From Candidatus Gastranaerophilales bacterium (GTDB lineage Bacteria; Cyanobacteriota; Vampirovibrionia; Gastranaerophilales; Gastranaerophilaceae): 64,000 nucleotides of DNA. Both the position numbers and the translations under genes were made by a program. Each line of letters opens with the position of its first letter. Within the stretch, counting starts at the first letter, position 1. Positions 8,990-17,872 of this stretch are shown in pieces. Below the pieces are notes generated by a model, which had not been told where the DNA came from, ran no database searches, and saw only the letters and a program-made list of their open reading frames with translations. Location: assembly GCA_944323135.1 (NCBI GenBank), contig CALURI010000003.1, positions 1 through 64,000 of the forward strand. The letters run 5' to 3'.

Positions 8990-9149
8990 TTTTGTTTAAA
9001 CTTTTGTTTTGCAACTCTAATAAAGAAAGATAATCGCCGTATGTGCTAATTTCAGTGTGCATAATTGCATCATACAGCACTTTGTTTATTGCTTCTATAA
9101 ATAGAGTTTGTTCTTCTACTATTTTTAGTTTTTTTTTTGCTGTAAGCAT
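8973..9149 (-). CDS. Small protein (58 aa), divergent from an HTH gene
   Basis: Short minus-strand frame starting with ATG at 9149, preceded by AAGAAAGG at good spacing. The product begins [17 protein letters not shown] and ends [10 protein letters not shown], is mostly helical and has no membrane segment. Its last 17 bases overlap the 3' end of the decarboxylase gene on the other strand. It is divergent from the small HTH gene at 9267 and shares with it a 117-base intergenic region carrying a repeated ACGTATATAA. Unknown function; could be the partner of the regulator. Confidence 0.5.
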   Translation of the reverse strand: MLTAKKKLKIVEEQTLFIEAINKVLYDAIMHTEISTYGDYLSLLELQNKSLNKIIELF

Positions 9150-9170
9150 GCAAACCTTTCTTAAATATCA

Positions 9171-9212
9171 ACGTATATAAATAAGTATAAACGATAAAAT
9201 ATACGTATATAA
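9171..9212. promoter_or_regulatory. Paired ACGTATATAA boxes, candidate operator
   Basis: Identical ten-base boxes at 9171-9180 and 9203-9212, 32 bases apart (about three helical turns), in the region between the divergent 58-aa gene and the HTH gene. The second lies inside the palindrome TATACGTATA (9200-9209). Binding by the neighbouring HTH protein is an inference. Confidence 0.45.
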
Positions 9213-9230
9213 TAACAAATATATTTCTAT

Positions 9231-9260
9231 TTGTCAATTAATTGTCTATAAGGTTATAAT
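9231..9260 (+). promoter_or_regulatory. Promoter of the HTH gene
   Basis: TTGTCA (9231-9236), 18 bases, TATAAT (9255-9260). The ATG at 9267 is only six bases further on, with no Shine-Dalgarno, so the transcript is probably leaderless. Confidence 0.7.
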
Positions 9261-9266
9261 TAAAAA

Positions 9267-9476
9267 ATGGGCGTAAATAAAGATTTAAGAATTTTATTAT
9301 TAAATGAGGCTAAAACAATTAAACAATTATCGGAAATGGCTAATAAAATATCCGATAAAAAGTACACTGCTGATGGTATCTCACAAAAATTAAATAAAGG
9401 TACTATGAAATATGATGAAGTTCAATTTCTTGCCGGTGTTTTAGGCTATGAAATTGAATTTAAAAAGGTAAAATAG
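9267..9476 (+). CDS. Small helix-turn-helix protein
   Basis: 69 residues. Helical spacing in LLLNEAKTIKQLSEMANKIS and YTADGISQKLNKGTM, then the core VQFLAGVLGYEIEF, resembles small Cro/C1-type DNA-binding proteins. It lacks any other domain. The start is fixed by a promoter whose -10 ends six bases before the ATG. Likely an autoregulator acting on the ACGTATATAA boxes just upstream; antitoxin or phage-remnant repressor are alternatives. Confidence 0.65.
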   Translation: MGVNKDLRILLLNEAKTIKQLSEMANKISDKKYTADGISQKLNKGTMKYDEVQFLAGVLGYEIEFKKVK

Positions 9477-9479
9477 TTC

Positions 9480-9508
9480 TTGCAATTGCTCCTTTCATAC
9501 TCTATAAT
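9480..9508 (+). promoter_or_regulatory. Promoter of the iron alcohol dehydrogenase
   Basis: TTGCAA (9480-9485), 17 bases, TATAAT (9503-9508), followed by a short leader with GAAAGGAGAG before the ATG at 9538. Confidence 0.8.
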
Positions 9509-9537
9509 GTCATTGAGATAAGAAAGGAGAGTTTATC

Positions 9538-10746
9538 ATGTGGGAAAAGGATATTAACATTAACGAAGTTAAAGAAATTCGCACAAGAACTACGGTTTAT
9601 TTTGGTGTTGGTGCCATCAAAAAAATTGATGATATCGCTAAAGTTTTAAAAGAAAAAGGTATTGATAAAGTAATTGTAATGTCAGGCAGAAATGCTTATA
9701 AAGCTACAGGTGCTTGGGATTATGTAGAAAAAGCATTGAAAGACCATGGTATCGGATACGTAAATTATGCAGAAGTTACTCCAAACCCTAACACTCATCA
9801 TGTAAATGATGCAACAAAACTTGCAAAAGATTTCGGTGCAAAAGCTGTTATTGCAATCGGCGGCGGTTCACCTACAGATGCAGGTAAATCTGTTGCTATT
9901 TTATTAGAATATCCTGATAAAACAGCAGAAGAATTATATGATTTTACGTTTACACCTGAAAAAGCAGCTCCTATTGTATCAATTAATTTGACACACGGAA
10001 CAGGTACAGAAACAAACAGATTTGCAGTTGTAACCAATTTAGAAAAGAATTTCAAACCTGCAATTGCTTATGATTGTATTTATCCGATGTATGCAATAGA
10101 TGATCCTCAATTGATGACAAAATTGTCTCCAAAACAGACAAGATATGTTTCAATAGATGCTGTAAACCATGTTGTAGAAGCAGCAACATCAACAGTTGCT
10201 TCTCCTTATTCAATTTCGTTAGCAAAACAGGTAATTGAATTGGTTGCAAAATATTTACCAAAAGCAATTGCAAATCCTGACGATTTGGAAGCTCGTTATT
10301 ACTTGGCTTATGCTGCTATGATGGGTGGTGTAAGCTTCGATAACGGATTGTTACACTATACACATGCTCTTGAACATCCGTTGAGTGCTGTAAAACCTGA
10401 ATTGGCTCATGGTTTGGGATTAGCAATTCTTTTACCTGCTGTTATTAAAACAATTTACAAAGACAGACCGCATGTATTAGCAGAAATATTGGCTCCTATT
10501 GCTTCTGGATTAACAGGTGATCCTGCAGAAGCTGACATGGCTGCTAAACTTGTTCAAGATTGGTTATTCTCTGTAGATGTAAAAGAAAAACTCGAAGATG
10601 AAGGATTTACCGATGCTGATGTTGAAAGACTTACAGATCTTGTATATACAACTCCTTCACTTAGCGGTTTGATTGATATTGCACCATCAGGAAACGGTCG
10701 TGATGTTATTGAAACAATTTACAGAAATTCAGTGAAACCTCTGTAA
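9538..10746 (+). CDS. Iron-containing alcohol dehydrogenase
   Basis: 402-residue group III (Fe-dependent) dehydrogenase, probably oxidising or reducing short alcohols/aldehydes with NAD(P)H in fermentation. It shows the nucleotide loop AIGGGSPTDAGK, the conserved THGTGTETNRFAV, and metal-ligand segments DAVNHVVEA, HALEHPLSA and AHGLGLAILLP. It has a strong own promoter, a strong Shine-Dalgarno and its own terminator, suggesting high expression. Exact substrate (ethanol, butanol, lactaldehyde) cannot be read from the sequence. Confidence 0.95.
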   Translation: MWEKDININEVKEIRTRTTVYFGVGAIKKIDDIAKVLKEKGIDKVIVMSGRNAYKATGAWDYVEKALKDHGIGYVNYAEVTPNPNTHHVNDATKLAKDFGAKAVIAIGGGSPTDAGKSVAILLEYPDKTAEELYDFTFTPEKAAPIVSINLTHGTGTETNRFAVVTNLEKNFKPAIAYDCIYPMYAIDDPQLMTKLSPKQTRYVSIDAVNHVVEAATSTVASPYSISLAKQVIELVAKYLPKAIANPDDLEARYYLAYAAMMGGVSFDNGLLHYTHALEHPLSAVKPELAHGLGLAILLPAVIKTIYKDRPHVLAEILAPIASGLTGDPAEADMAAKLVQDWLFSVDVKEKLEDEGFTDADVERLTDLVYTTPSLSGLIDIAPSGNGRDVIETIYRNSVKPL

Positions 10747-10763
10747 AAATATATTAAAATTTG

Positions 10764-10793
10764 AGCACCCTCTTATTTTAAGGGGGTGCTTTT
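10764..10793 (+). terminator. Terminator after the alcohol dehydrogenase
   Basis: AGCACCC (10764-10770) pairs with GGGTGCT (10784-10790), followed by TTT. Confidence 0.85.
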
Positions 10794-10794
10794 A

Positions 10795-10803
10795 TGTTAG
10801 AAT
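10795..10803 (+). promoter_or_regulatory. Extended -10 of the 10810 gene
   Basis: TGT-TAGAAT ends six bases before the ATG at 10810. No Shine-Dalgarno is present. Confidence 0.45.
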
Positions 10804-10809
10804 TTTGGA

Positions 10810-11064
10810 ATGAAAATAAAAAACGCAAGACCCAAAACTTATGTAAAAGAAGTTTATGACAGTAATCATATATTAAGATGTAAATCAAGATTTATAAAAT
10901 CAACTAATATGTTAATAAAAGATGTATTTTTTCACAGTGACGGGAAAACGGTATCTTCTATAACAAAATATGATTCTATAACCGGAAAACCTAAAAAAGA
11001 TATTTTTTTCGATTTTATAGGAAAATATTTCGGAGGAATAGATTATGAAGATATTAGAATGTAA
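10810..11064 (+). CDS. Small hypothetical protein with a YD-TGK repeat-like segment
   Basis: 84 residues, basic. The segment KYDSITGKPKKDIFFDF resembles the short beta repeats (Y-x-x-x-T/S-G-K) found in several small secreted or toxin-associated families, and the same kind of motif occurs in the secreted protein at 61159. No signal peptide. The start follows a candidate -10 by six bases. It lies 16 bases before the U32 gene and is probably transcribed with it. Function unknown. Confidence 0.55.
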   Translation: MKIKNARPKTYVKEVYDSNHILRCKSRFIKSTNMLIKDVFFHSDGKTVSSITKYDSITGKPKKDIFFDFIGKYFGGIDYEDIRM

Positions 11065-11080
11065 TTAGGTTTTTTAATTT

Positions 11081-12862
11081 ATGATACAAAAAACGGAACT
11101 TTTAGCACCTGCAAAGGATAAAAAAACTGCAATAACTGCAATAAATTCAGGTTGTGATGCAATATATATCGGTGCACAGAATTTTGGCGCGCGTAAAAAA
11201 GTTCCGAATTCATTAGAAGATATCAAAGAAATTGTTGATTATGCTCACAAATTTTATGTAAAAGTTCATGTGACGGTGAACACTATTTTGACTGATGATG
11301 AACTTATTGAAGCTCAAAAGTTAATCCAAAAACTTTACGAAATTGGAGTTGATGCAATAATTGTTCAGGATATGGGGATTTTTAAACTTGCGGTTGAGGG
11401 CAAACTCCCTCCGATTGTACTCCATGCTAGTACACAGTGTGACAACAGAACTTTAGAGAAAGTTAAATTCTTTGATGATATGGGAATTTCCCGCGTAATT
11501 TTGGCAAGGGAACTTTCTTTGGAAAAGATTAAAGAAATTTGCAAAAATACAAATGCAGAGATTGAAACTTTTATCCATGGAGCTTTGTGTGTTTCATACA
11601 GCGGACAATGTTACATGAGCTATTATATTGGCGGACGTTCTGCAAACAGAGGAGAGTGTGCTCAAGCTTGTCGTAAGAAATATACTCTTATTGATGAAAA
11701 AGGAAATATAATTGCTAAGGATAAGTATCTTTTGAGTATGAAAGATTTTAATGCTTCTCGTCATTTGAAAGTCTTAATTGATGAGGGGGTAAAATCTTTT
11801 AAGATTGAGGGACGCTTAAAAGATGAAAATTATGTGAAAAATGTTGTTGCATATTACAGATGCGAAATCGATAAATTTGCATCTAAAACATCATCAGGTC
11901 AGGTGTTTTTAGATTTTGAACCTGATGTAAGAAAAAGTTTTAACAGAGGATTTACCGACTACTTTTTAGATGGGCGTAAAAGATGTTTCAATTTTGAAAG
12001 CCCTAAATCTTTGGGCGAAAAACTCGGTAAAATTACGAAAGTCGGGAAAGATTATTTTGAAATTGGCGGTTTGGAGGATAAAATTGCAGCAAGTCAAGCT
12101 GTTATAAGAATAAATTCTCAAGACGGTTTGTATTTTAATGGCAGTGGTTGCCTTGTAAACAAGGTTGAGGGAAATAAAATTTACCCGAACAAAATGGATG
12201 GAATTGTTGTCGGACTTGAAATATATCGAAATTTTGACAGTAAGTTTGAAAAACAACTTGAAAATTCCAAAATAAAACGTCAAATAGGGGTAAAATTTTC
12301 TTTTAAAAACGGGGTTTTGAAAGTTGTTGATGAAGATGAAAATTCTGTTAATCTGACTTTGCCTAAAGGTGAAAAGGCTAAAAATCCTGACAAGATGAAA
12401 GAAAATTTTGTAACTCAACTCAAAAAAACTGGTGATAGTGATTTTTATGTCCAAGATATAAAAATTATAGGAGAAATCCCTTTTATGCCGTTATCTCAAA
12501 TAAATGAAATTCGTCGTAATATACTTGATGATTTGATGAATGAACGTTTAAAAAATTATAAAAGAGAATTTCAAAAATCTTTGAAATATACTAAATTCCC
12601 AACAGTAAATCTTGATTATAGGGCAAATATTCATAATAAGAGTGCAAAAGAATTTTATGAAAATTGCGGCTGTGAGATTTGTGAAATGTCTGCAGAAAGC
12701 GGAGCTTTTCCAACAGAATTGATGCGGACAAAGCATTGTTTGAAATTTGCTTTTAATAAGTGTAAATCTCCTGAAAAACTGTTTCTTATTGATGAGAAAG
12801 GGAAGAAGTATCCGTTGAAATTTGATTGCAAAAATTGTGAGATGGTTGTTTTAGCCAATTAA
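11081..12862 (+). CDS. U32 family protein, RlhA/TrhP-like
   Basis: 593 residues. The N-terminal half is a peptidase U32 domain (LLAPAKDKKTAITAINSGCDAIYIGA at the start, then FIHGALCVSYSGQCYMSYY and NRGECAQACRKKY, with the cysteines that hold a metal or cluster). The C-terminal region continues past residue 300 as in the collagenase-like/DUF3656 proteins. Members of this family act in hydroxylation of tRNA (TrhP) or 23S rRNA (RlhA); the long form here is closer to RlhA by length. Its 3' end overlaps the hydrolase gene on the other strand by 77 bases. Confidence 0.85.
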   Translation: MIQKTELLAPAKDKKTAITAINSGCDAIYIGAQNFGARKKVPNSLEDIKEIVDYAHKFYVKVHVTVNTILTDDELIEAQKLIQKLYEIGVDAIIVQDMGIFKLAVEGKLPPIVLHASTQCDNRTLEKVKFFDDMGISRVILARELSLEKIKEICKNTNAEIETFIHGALCVSYSGQCYMSYYIGGRSANRGECAQACRKKYTLIDEKGNIIAKDKYLLSMKDFNASRHLKVLIDEGVKSFKIEGRLKDENYVKNVVAYYRCEIDKFASKTSSGQVFLDFEPDVRKSFNRGFTDYFLDGRKRCFNFESPKSLGEKLGKITKVGKDYFEIGGLEDKIAASQAVIRINSQDGLYFNGSGCLVNKVEGNKIYPNKMDGIVVGLEIYRNFDSKFEKQLENSKIKRQIGVKFSFKNGVLKVVDEDENSVNLTLPKGEKAKNPDKMKENFVTQLKKTGDSDFYVQDIKIIGEIPFMPLSQINEIRRNILDDLMNERLKNYKREFQKSLKYTKFPTVNLDYRANIHNKSAKEFYENCGCEICEMSAESGAFPTELMRTKHCLKFAFNKCKSPEKLFLIDEKGKKYPLKFDCKNCEMVVLAN

Positions 12863-13565
12863 TGCATATTGCGATAAATTCTTCAGGATTTTGCAAATAC
12901 AAGTCTTCTGCATGAATCCCGTCAATTATTTTAAATTGCTTTTCACATACAGCTTCATTATAGAGTTTTTCTGTGTGCCAAAGATGCACTGTCGGATCTT
13001 TTGTGCCTGCTATAAAAAGTGTTGGTGCTTTTACATGTTTTATAATATCTATCGGTTTGATTTTAGAATGCAAAGTTAAATATAATAAAGACGGTCGAAT
13101 TGAAAACCAGCGTCTGAATTCGCATTTTTGTAAAGTAGGCAGCCAAGCTTCTTTTTTCCACATCTGGTTTTCGATTTTGTTAAAATCAGACGGTGCAGAA
13201 ACCGCAATAATTTTATCAGTATCATTATAAAGTGCATTGTGAATTAAAACTATTGCTCCTCCGAGTGAAAATCCGATAAGGTTAATTTTTTCATATTGTT
13301 TTTTTGCATAATCTATTACTGTTTTTAAATCGATATTTTCTTTCTTTGTGAAAGTATAAAACCCTGAACTTTTTCCGTGACCTCTGCAATCAAAAGTTAT
13401 TACATCAAAATATTCGGAAAAATCTTTTGCTAGATTTGAAAAAGCATTGCTATCTTTGGTCATAAACCAGCCGTGTACAATGATTACAACCTCATTGTGG
13501 TTCGTTTTGTAATGATTAAGTGCAAGTTTTATTCCGTCTGATGTCTTTAAAAAAATCTTTTCCAT
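12786..13565 (-). CDS. Alpha/beta hydrolase
   Basis: 259 residues with a complete serine-hydrolase triad pattern: oxyanion segment IIVHGWF, nucleophile Ser100 in GFSLGG, the acid in GTKDPTV and the His in DGIHAED. No signal peptide, so cytoplasmic. The last ~25 residues are encoded antisense to the end of the U32 gene. On the minus strand TGG-TAATAT ends six bases before the ATG and there is no Shine-Dalgarno, predicting a leaderless mRNA. Probably an esterase or lysophospholipase; substrate unknown. Confidence 0.85.
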   Translation of the reverse strand: MEKIFLKTSDGIKLALNHYKTNHNEVVIIVHGWFMTKDSNAFSNLAKDFSEYFDVITFDCRGHGKSSGFYTFTKKENIDLKTVIDYAKKQYEKINLIGFSLGGAIVLIHNALYNDTDKIIAVSAPSDFNKIENQMWKKEAWLPTLQKCEFRRWFSIRPSLLYLTLHSKIKPIDIIKHVKAPTLFIAGTKDPTVHLWHTEKLYNEAVCEKQFKIIDGIHAEDLYLQNPEEFIAICINWLKQPSHNFCNQISTDTSSLSHQ

Positions 13566-13571
13566 ATAAAT

Positions 13572-13580
13572 ATATTACCA
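13572..13580 (-). promoter_or_regulatory. Extended -10 of the hydrolase gene
   Basis: On the minus strand TGG-TAATAT lies six bases before the start codon. Confidence 0.5.
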
Positions 13581-13692
13581 TGTTTTGACTTTATGACAAA
13601 AAACCTTAAATAAAACGTGTAGATTTCATACGAAAGTATGACGAAAGATAGCAGGTTTTAGTATATAGTTAAAATACCAGAGGGTAGAATTT

Positions 13693-15231
13693 GTGTTAAA
13701 CGGTATATTTCAGCGACCTTATTTGAATAAAGACGGAAGAAGTCTTGTAAAGAAAAAACAAGATGAAGATAAAAATGCGTCTTCAGCTTATGTTCAACGC
13801 GAAGAGCAAGCTGACCAAAATTCAAAAAGCAAAGGTCTCCAATATGTTGAACAAAAAAGACCTTCTTACACTCCTGCCTACACTCAAAATAACGGAGAGC
13901 AAATTGACTGGAGACAAATGCGTTCTCAAATCCAAAGTCAGGTGCAGTCCAGAAATATTCGCGTAACTCCCCAAACAACAACTGCCGAAACACAAGATGT
14001 TACTCCGACCAAAACTCTTTCAGGTCGTAGTACTGTTATAAATATTGCACAAATTCTTAAAGATTTTAAAAATACTGCCGCAGCAATAGGAACTCCTGAT
14101 GATTTGAAAGAGGAAGTTAACGGCTATCTTTCGCTTGTTGAATCTCAAGTAAAAAAAGACAATCCGAATACAAAACTTGTTAAATCTAATTTAAAAAATG
14201 CATCTACAATTCTTGATGGTTATATTTCTCAAACGCTTAATAAAGATTCTAAAGTTGTTGAAAATTGGGTTGATGCTTTGTTTTTGCAGCAAATAGATTT
14301 TAAATACAATGAAAACGATATTAATCCCCAATTTTTAGTAAAATTCCCTCAAGGAAGCACTGAACAAGCCGAAAAATCCGAAAGTAAAACTACTGTAAAT
14401 GACACTGTTAAAGAACCTTTACAGCAAGAAATAGACACAAATTCAAAAGTAGTTTCTCTTATTCCTCAGGATAAAGAGTTGAAATCATTATTTATTCAAT
14501 CTAAAAAACTTGCTTATGCAAACCAGCCCGAAAAAGCAATAGCTACTTTTCAAAAAGCATTACAAAGAGCAGACGAAGTCGGTGATAACGAAACTAAATC
14601 AAAAATTTATTATGAAGTCGGGAGAATTTATGATGATCATGATTATTATGCTCAAGCTTTGACAAGTTATAATCAATCATTGCAAAATACAACCGATAAT
14701 AATGTAAAAACTAAAGCTCATTATTCAATGGCTCAGATTTATGATGATGTTAATCAAATTAAACCTGCATTAAATCACTATTTTAGTTCAATTTCTTTCG
14801 CCGGTGAAGCGGAAAATCTTGCGGCTCAATCAACATCTTTGACCAAAATGGGTAATATTTTTACTGATATGTATGAAGATGAAGCAATGCAATATTATTC
14901 CATTGCAGATGATTTAGCATCGCAAATAGATAATTCAAAGATTAAAGGTTTTGTATCAGCAAGTATGGGAGATGCTTATGAAAAATTTGGCGATTCTCAA
15001 AACGCTCTGAAATCATATTCTAAAGCCGTTAAACATTATTCCGATGCCGAATCTCCTTTGAAAACAGCTCAATATTACACAAAAGCAGCTGATATTATGG
15101 TTGAACACAGCAATATTTCAAAATCAATAAGTCTTTTGACAAAAGCCCAAAGTTATGCACGTCAAACTGATGATGTTAATTTGATGAATGAAATAAATCA
15201 GAAATTAAACAGTTTGGAATTATTAAAATAA
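13693..15231 (+). CDS. TPR-repeat protein
   Basis: 512 residues from a GTG start (AGAGGG lies 5' of it at good distance). The first ~130 residues are Gln/Ser/Lys-rich and probably disordered. Residues ~240-510 hold tetratricopeptide repeats, for example ALTSYNQSLQNTTDNNVKTK and AHYSMAQIYDDVNQIKPALNHY, with the A-x-x-Y/F helical register. No signal peptide or membrane helix, so a cytoplasmic scaffold is likely. Partner unknown. A bidirectional terminator follows. Confidence 0.8.
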   Translation: MLNGIFQRPYLNKDGRSLVKKKQDEDKNASSAYVQREEQADQNSKSKGLQYVEQKRPSYTPAYTQNNGEQIDWRQMRSQIQSQVQSRNIRVTPQTTTAETQDVTPTKTLSGRSTVINIAQILKDFKNTAAAIGTPDDLKEEVNGYLSLVESQVKKDNPNTKLVKSNLKNASTILDGYISQTLNKDSKVVENWVDALFLQQIDFKYNENDINPQFLVKFPQGSTEQAEKSESKTTVNDTVKEPLQQEIDTNSKVVSLIPQDKELKSLFIQSKKLAYANQPEKAIATFQKALQRADEVGDNETKSKIYYEVGRIYDDHDYYAQALTSYNQSLQNTTDNNVKTKAHYSMAQIYDDVNQIKPALNHYFSSISFAGEAENLAAQSTSLTKMGNIFTDMYEDEAMQYYSIADDLASQIDNSKIKGFVSASMGDAYEKFGDSQNALKSYSKAVKHYSDAESPLKTAQYYTKAADIMVEHSNISKSISLLTKAQSYARQTDDVNLMNEINQKLNSLELLK

Positions 15232-15261
15232 AAAGGAGTAATTTAATTACTCCTTTTTTTT
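15232..15261. terminator. Bidirectional terminator
   Basis: AAAGGAGTAATTTAATTACTCCTTTTTTTT serves the TPR gene and, read from the other side, the convergent glyoxalase gene. Confidence 0.85.
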
Positions 15262-15637
15262 AATTCTTAGCCATAATTTCTATTTCATTTCCGTCAGGAT
15301 CTTTTAAAAATGCAATGTACATGTTTATTTCCGGCATGAAATATGGTTCATAAATATATTTATAACCGCATTTTTGCATTCTTTCGGTAAATTCTTGTAT
15401 TGATTTTGTTTCAAATGCGAGATGTCCAAATGCGTTGCCTTGTTTGTAACCTTCTTTCGGAGTTTCTTTGTTGTAAGTCATTTCAATTTGTGTTTGACCG
15501 TCTTCATCGCTTAAGTAATATAATGTACAGTCATCAAGTTGAACTTCATGGGTTCTGTTGAGATTGAGCAACTCTGTATAAAATTTCATTGATTCATCAA
15601 TATTTTTTACTCTAATCATAATGTGTACAAATTTCAT
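15260..15637 (-). CDS. gloA: Glyoxalase I (lactoylglutathione lyase) family
   Basis: 125 residues, single vicinal-oxygen-chelate domain pair. It converts methylglyoxal-glutathione hemithioacetal to lactoylglutathione. The four metal ligands of GloA are recognisable: His5, Glu52 (QIEMTYN), His72 (FGHLAFE) and a Glu in the terminal GNEIEIMAK. GGGAGGAAATAAC precedes the ATG. A glutathione-dependent role agrees with the gshA gene at 33 kb. Confidence 0.88.
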   Translation of the reverse strand: MKFVHIMIRVKNIDESMKFYTELLNLNRTHEVQLDDCTLYYLSDEDGQTQIEMTYNKETPKEGYKQGNAFGHLAFETKSIQEFTERMQKCGYKYIYEPYFMPEINMYIAFLKDPDGNEIEIMAKN

Positions 15638-15680
15638 TGTTATTTCCTCCCGATAATCAATCTCAAATTTTATTTATAAT

Positions 15681-16799
15681 TTAATCTATATGTGATATTA
15701 CACCTTTTGAAGTGTTTTTGTCAATTTCTATAACATGCCTTATTATGGTATGTGACATTAAAAGCAGATAAGGATTAATTTCGTTGGTATTGTTCATATT
15801 TATTTTTGCTTGTGGTTTTTCTTGTTCATTGTTCACTGTAGTTTGAGAAGAAGTCGCAAATGAGACAACGGATTCAATAGAGTAATGTTTTTCATCTCCT
15901 TCTATACGCATTAAAAGTTCTTCTTTTGGAAATTCTTTAACACATTCAATATTTACGTGAACAGAATTTGAGCTTTCTAAAATTAATGTTGCAATTACAT
16001 TGCCGTAATTTAGGGTTGTAATGGTTATTACAAGAATACTGTCCGAGCCGTCATTATTTTGACCGGCTTCAATATCCAAATCAAAACCGACACCTTCTTG
16101 CAGAGGAAGCCATGGCAGGTATAAAAGCATTAAAAGCTTCATTGTTTGAGCCGAATCATTTTGGGAGGCGGCTGCAATACTTGCATTTATTAATTTAGCT
16201 GTGTCTTTAAGTTGGGTGAGATCAGTAATTCCAAGTTTTGCGGAATTTGCCATTGCCGTAATAAGTTTTGCTATTGCTTCTTTCCCGTTTGCTTGAATCA
16301 TGGCAGCTATTTGTGAAAGATTTATCATTCCGTTTGCAGAGATTGTAAGATTTCTAATAGAATTTTGTAACTGATTTAAAATGGCTTTATTGCCTGTCAG
16401 CAGCATGTTTTGAGCTTCTGTAAGGGATAAGCCTTGCAGTTGTGCAAGAATTTGAGCTTGTGTTTGGGACAGGGAATTTCTTTGCATTGCAATTTGATTA
16501 GCAAATTGCTGATTAAATTGTGCCAGAGTAATATTTCTTTGTAAAATATACAGCAGTTCATTAAGATTTTTGGGTAAATTCATCATGTCTTTGACATAAA
16601 CGGATTGGTCAATTCCTGCCATGTTTGCCATTTGAGGAGATGCAATTGAACCTGAAATGCTTTTTGCCGGTGATGTTTGTTGTGCTGCAGGTGTGAATGG
16701 CTGAGGTGACGGCTTATTGACAGCCGCATTTTTTGAACTGTTAATTGCTTGATAATTAACAAATTTTGAAATTAAATGCCCCAAATTTAATTCTGCCAT
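15681..16799 (-). CDS. Hypothetical protein, possibly FliK-like
   Basis: 372 residues. The N-terminal third is Gln/Ala/Ser/Pro-rich and low in complexity. The middle is helical with many Gln/Asn. The C-terminal part has a compact beta-rich stretch (LPWLPLQEGVGFDLDIEAG, then GNVIATLILESSNSVHVNI) whose spacing recalls the C-terminal domain of flagellar hook-length proteins. No other flagellar gene is in the window, so this resemblance is weak. No signal peptide. Confidence 0.55.
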   Translation of the reverse strand: MAELNLGHLISKFVNYQAINSSKNAAVNKPSPQPFTPAAQQTSPAKSISGSIASPQMANMAGIDQSVYVKDMMNLPKNLNELLYILQRNITLAQFNQQFANQIAMQRNSLSQTQAQILAQLQGLSLTEAQNMLLTGNKAILNQLQNSIRNLTISANGMINLSQIAAMIQANGKEAIAKLITAMANSAKLGITDLTQLKDTAKLINASIAAASQNDSAQTMKLLMLLYLPWLPLQEGVGFDLDIEAGQNNDGSDSILVITITTLNYGNVIATLILESSNSVHVNIECVKEFPKEELLMRIEGDEKHYSIESVVSFATSSQTTVNNEQEKPQAKINMNNTNEINPYLLLMSHTIIRHVIEIDKNTSKGVISHID

Positions 16800-16857
16800 A
16801 GCTTTAATTATAATGATTTTTTAATCTTTGTCCAGCGTATAAGAAATAATTAAAAAA

Positions 16858-17853
16858 TTAATCTTTAACCGGAAGATATGCTTGAGGATAATTATAATCT
16901 TCTTTAAATCCAAGATGTCTGTACATTTTTAATGCTTGGAAATTATTGGTTTCAGTTGTTGTATTAACTTCACTAATCGGACGTTCACCATTATCTGCCA
17001 TACGAATTAGTGTTTCAACGGATTTTTTCAACATGTGTTTTGACAAGCCTTTGCCCTGATGTTCTTTTCTTATAGCAACAATCGGAATATTTGCAATTCT
17101 TCCGCCTGTCAAATTCATGAAACAAAAACCGACAGGAATATTGTTATAAAGCATAACGGTTGTAGCTTCAGGCAAAAATTCCGCATAAATATTTTTAACT
17201 ATTTTTGTAATAATATCACGTGTCCCTTCAGAGGTCTTAAATCTGGGATCAAACAAAGCATCTGCAGAAGTTTCAAATCCTTCTTGGACGACTTCTATTG
17301 CATCTTCAAAATATTTATCTTGCCAATCTACAAGTTTATATTCATTATCAAGGTCTGATAATTGAGTAATTTTTAAAATATCTCTGGAATTTGTTCCTGT
17401 CATCATAAATCTTAAAACAGCTATACCTACAAATTTAAAACCGTAACGGGCAATATCTCCGATAAGATTTTTTTGTTCTCCAAGCATCGGGTAGCAAACT
17501 ACTTTATCATATCTTTCTGCTTTTGTAAGTTCAAGAAATTTTTTAATCAAGTACATTCCTCTCTCAACCATATTTTCCATTTTAAAGGAATGAATGATAT
17601 TTAATTCAATAGCTTCTGATATAGCTGTCGTATAAACAAGAAATGCAACAGGAATTGTATTATCAAAAAGTACAAGACATTCAATAAGTTTTTTTTCTAC
17701 TGCATCTATAAAGTCGTCAAACCCTAAAGGTTCAAGTTCAAACTTGTATTCATCAACAGCTCTGTCTCTAAAATCATTGTATACTGTTACAAATCCTTTA
17801 TAGTCATCTTTTGTTAATAATCTTGCTTCAAAGTTGTTGTTATCAATAGCCAT
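16858..17853 (-). CDS. GNAT acetyltransferase, probably two-domain
   Basis: 331 residues. The C-terminal half (about 165-331) is a GNAT domain with the acetyl-CoA loop IRKEHQGKGLSKHML and the final strand-helix TETNNFQALKMYRHLGF. The N-terminal half has the same overall length and a degenerate pattern, suggesting an ancestral duplication. Substrate unknown. It lies 19 bases downstream of ribBA on the same strand and may be cotranscribed. Confidence 0.8.
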   Translation of the reverse strand: MAIDNNNFEARLLTKDDYKGFVTVYNDFRDRAVDEYKFELEPLGFDDFIDAVEKKLIECLVLFDNTIPVAFLVYTTAISEAIELNIIHSFKMENMVERGMYLIKKFLELTKAERYDKVVCYPMLGEQKNLIGDIARYGFKFVGIAVLRFMMTGTNSRDILKITQLSDLDNEYKLVDWQDKYFEDAIEVVQEGFETSADALFDPRFKTSEGTRDIITKIVKNIYAEFLPEATTVMLYNNIPVGFCFMNLTGGRIANIPIVAIRKEHQGKGLSKHMLKKSVETLIRMADNGERPISEVNTTTETNNFQALKMYRHLGFKEDYNYPQAYLPVKD

Positions 17854-17872
17854 TTCTTAATTCCTTATTTAA

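Noticed and set aside
15681-16799. A flagellar locus
   Set aside because: Only a weak FliK-like C-terminal resemblance; no other flagellar gene is in the window.
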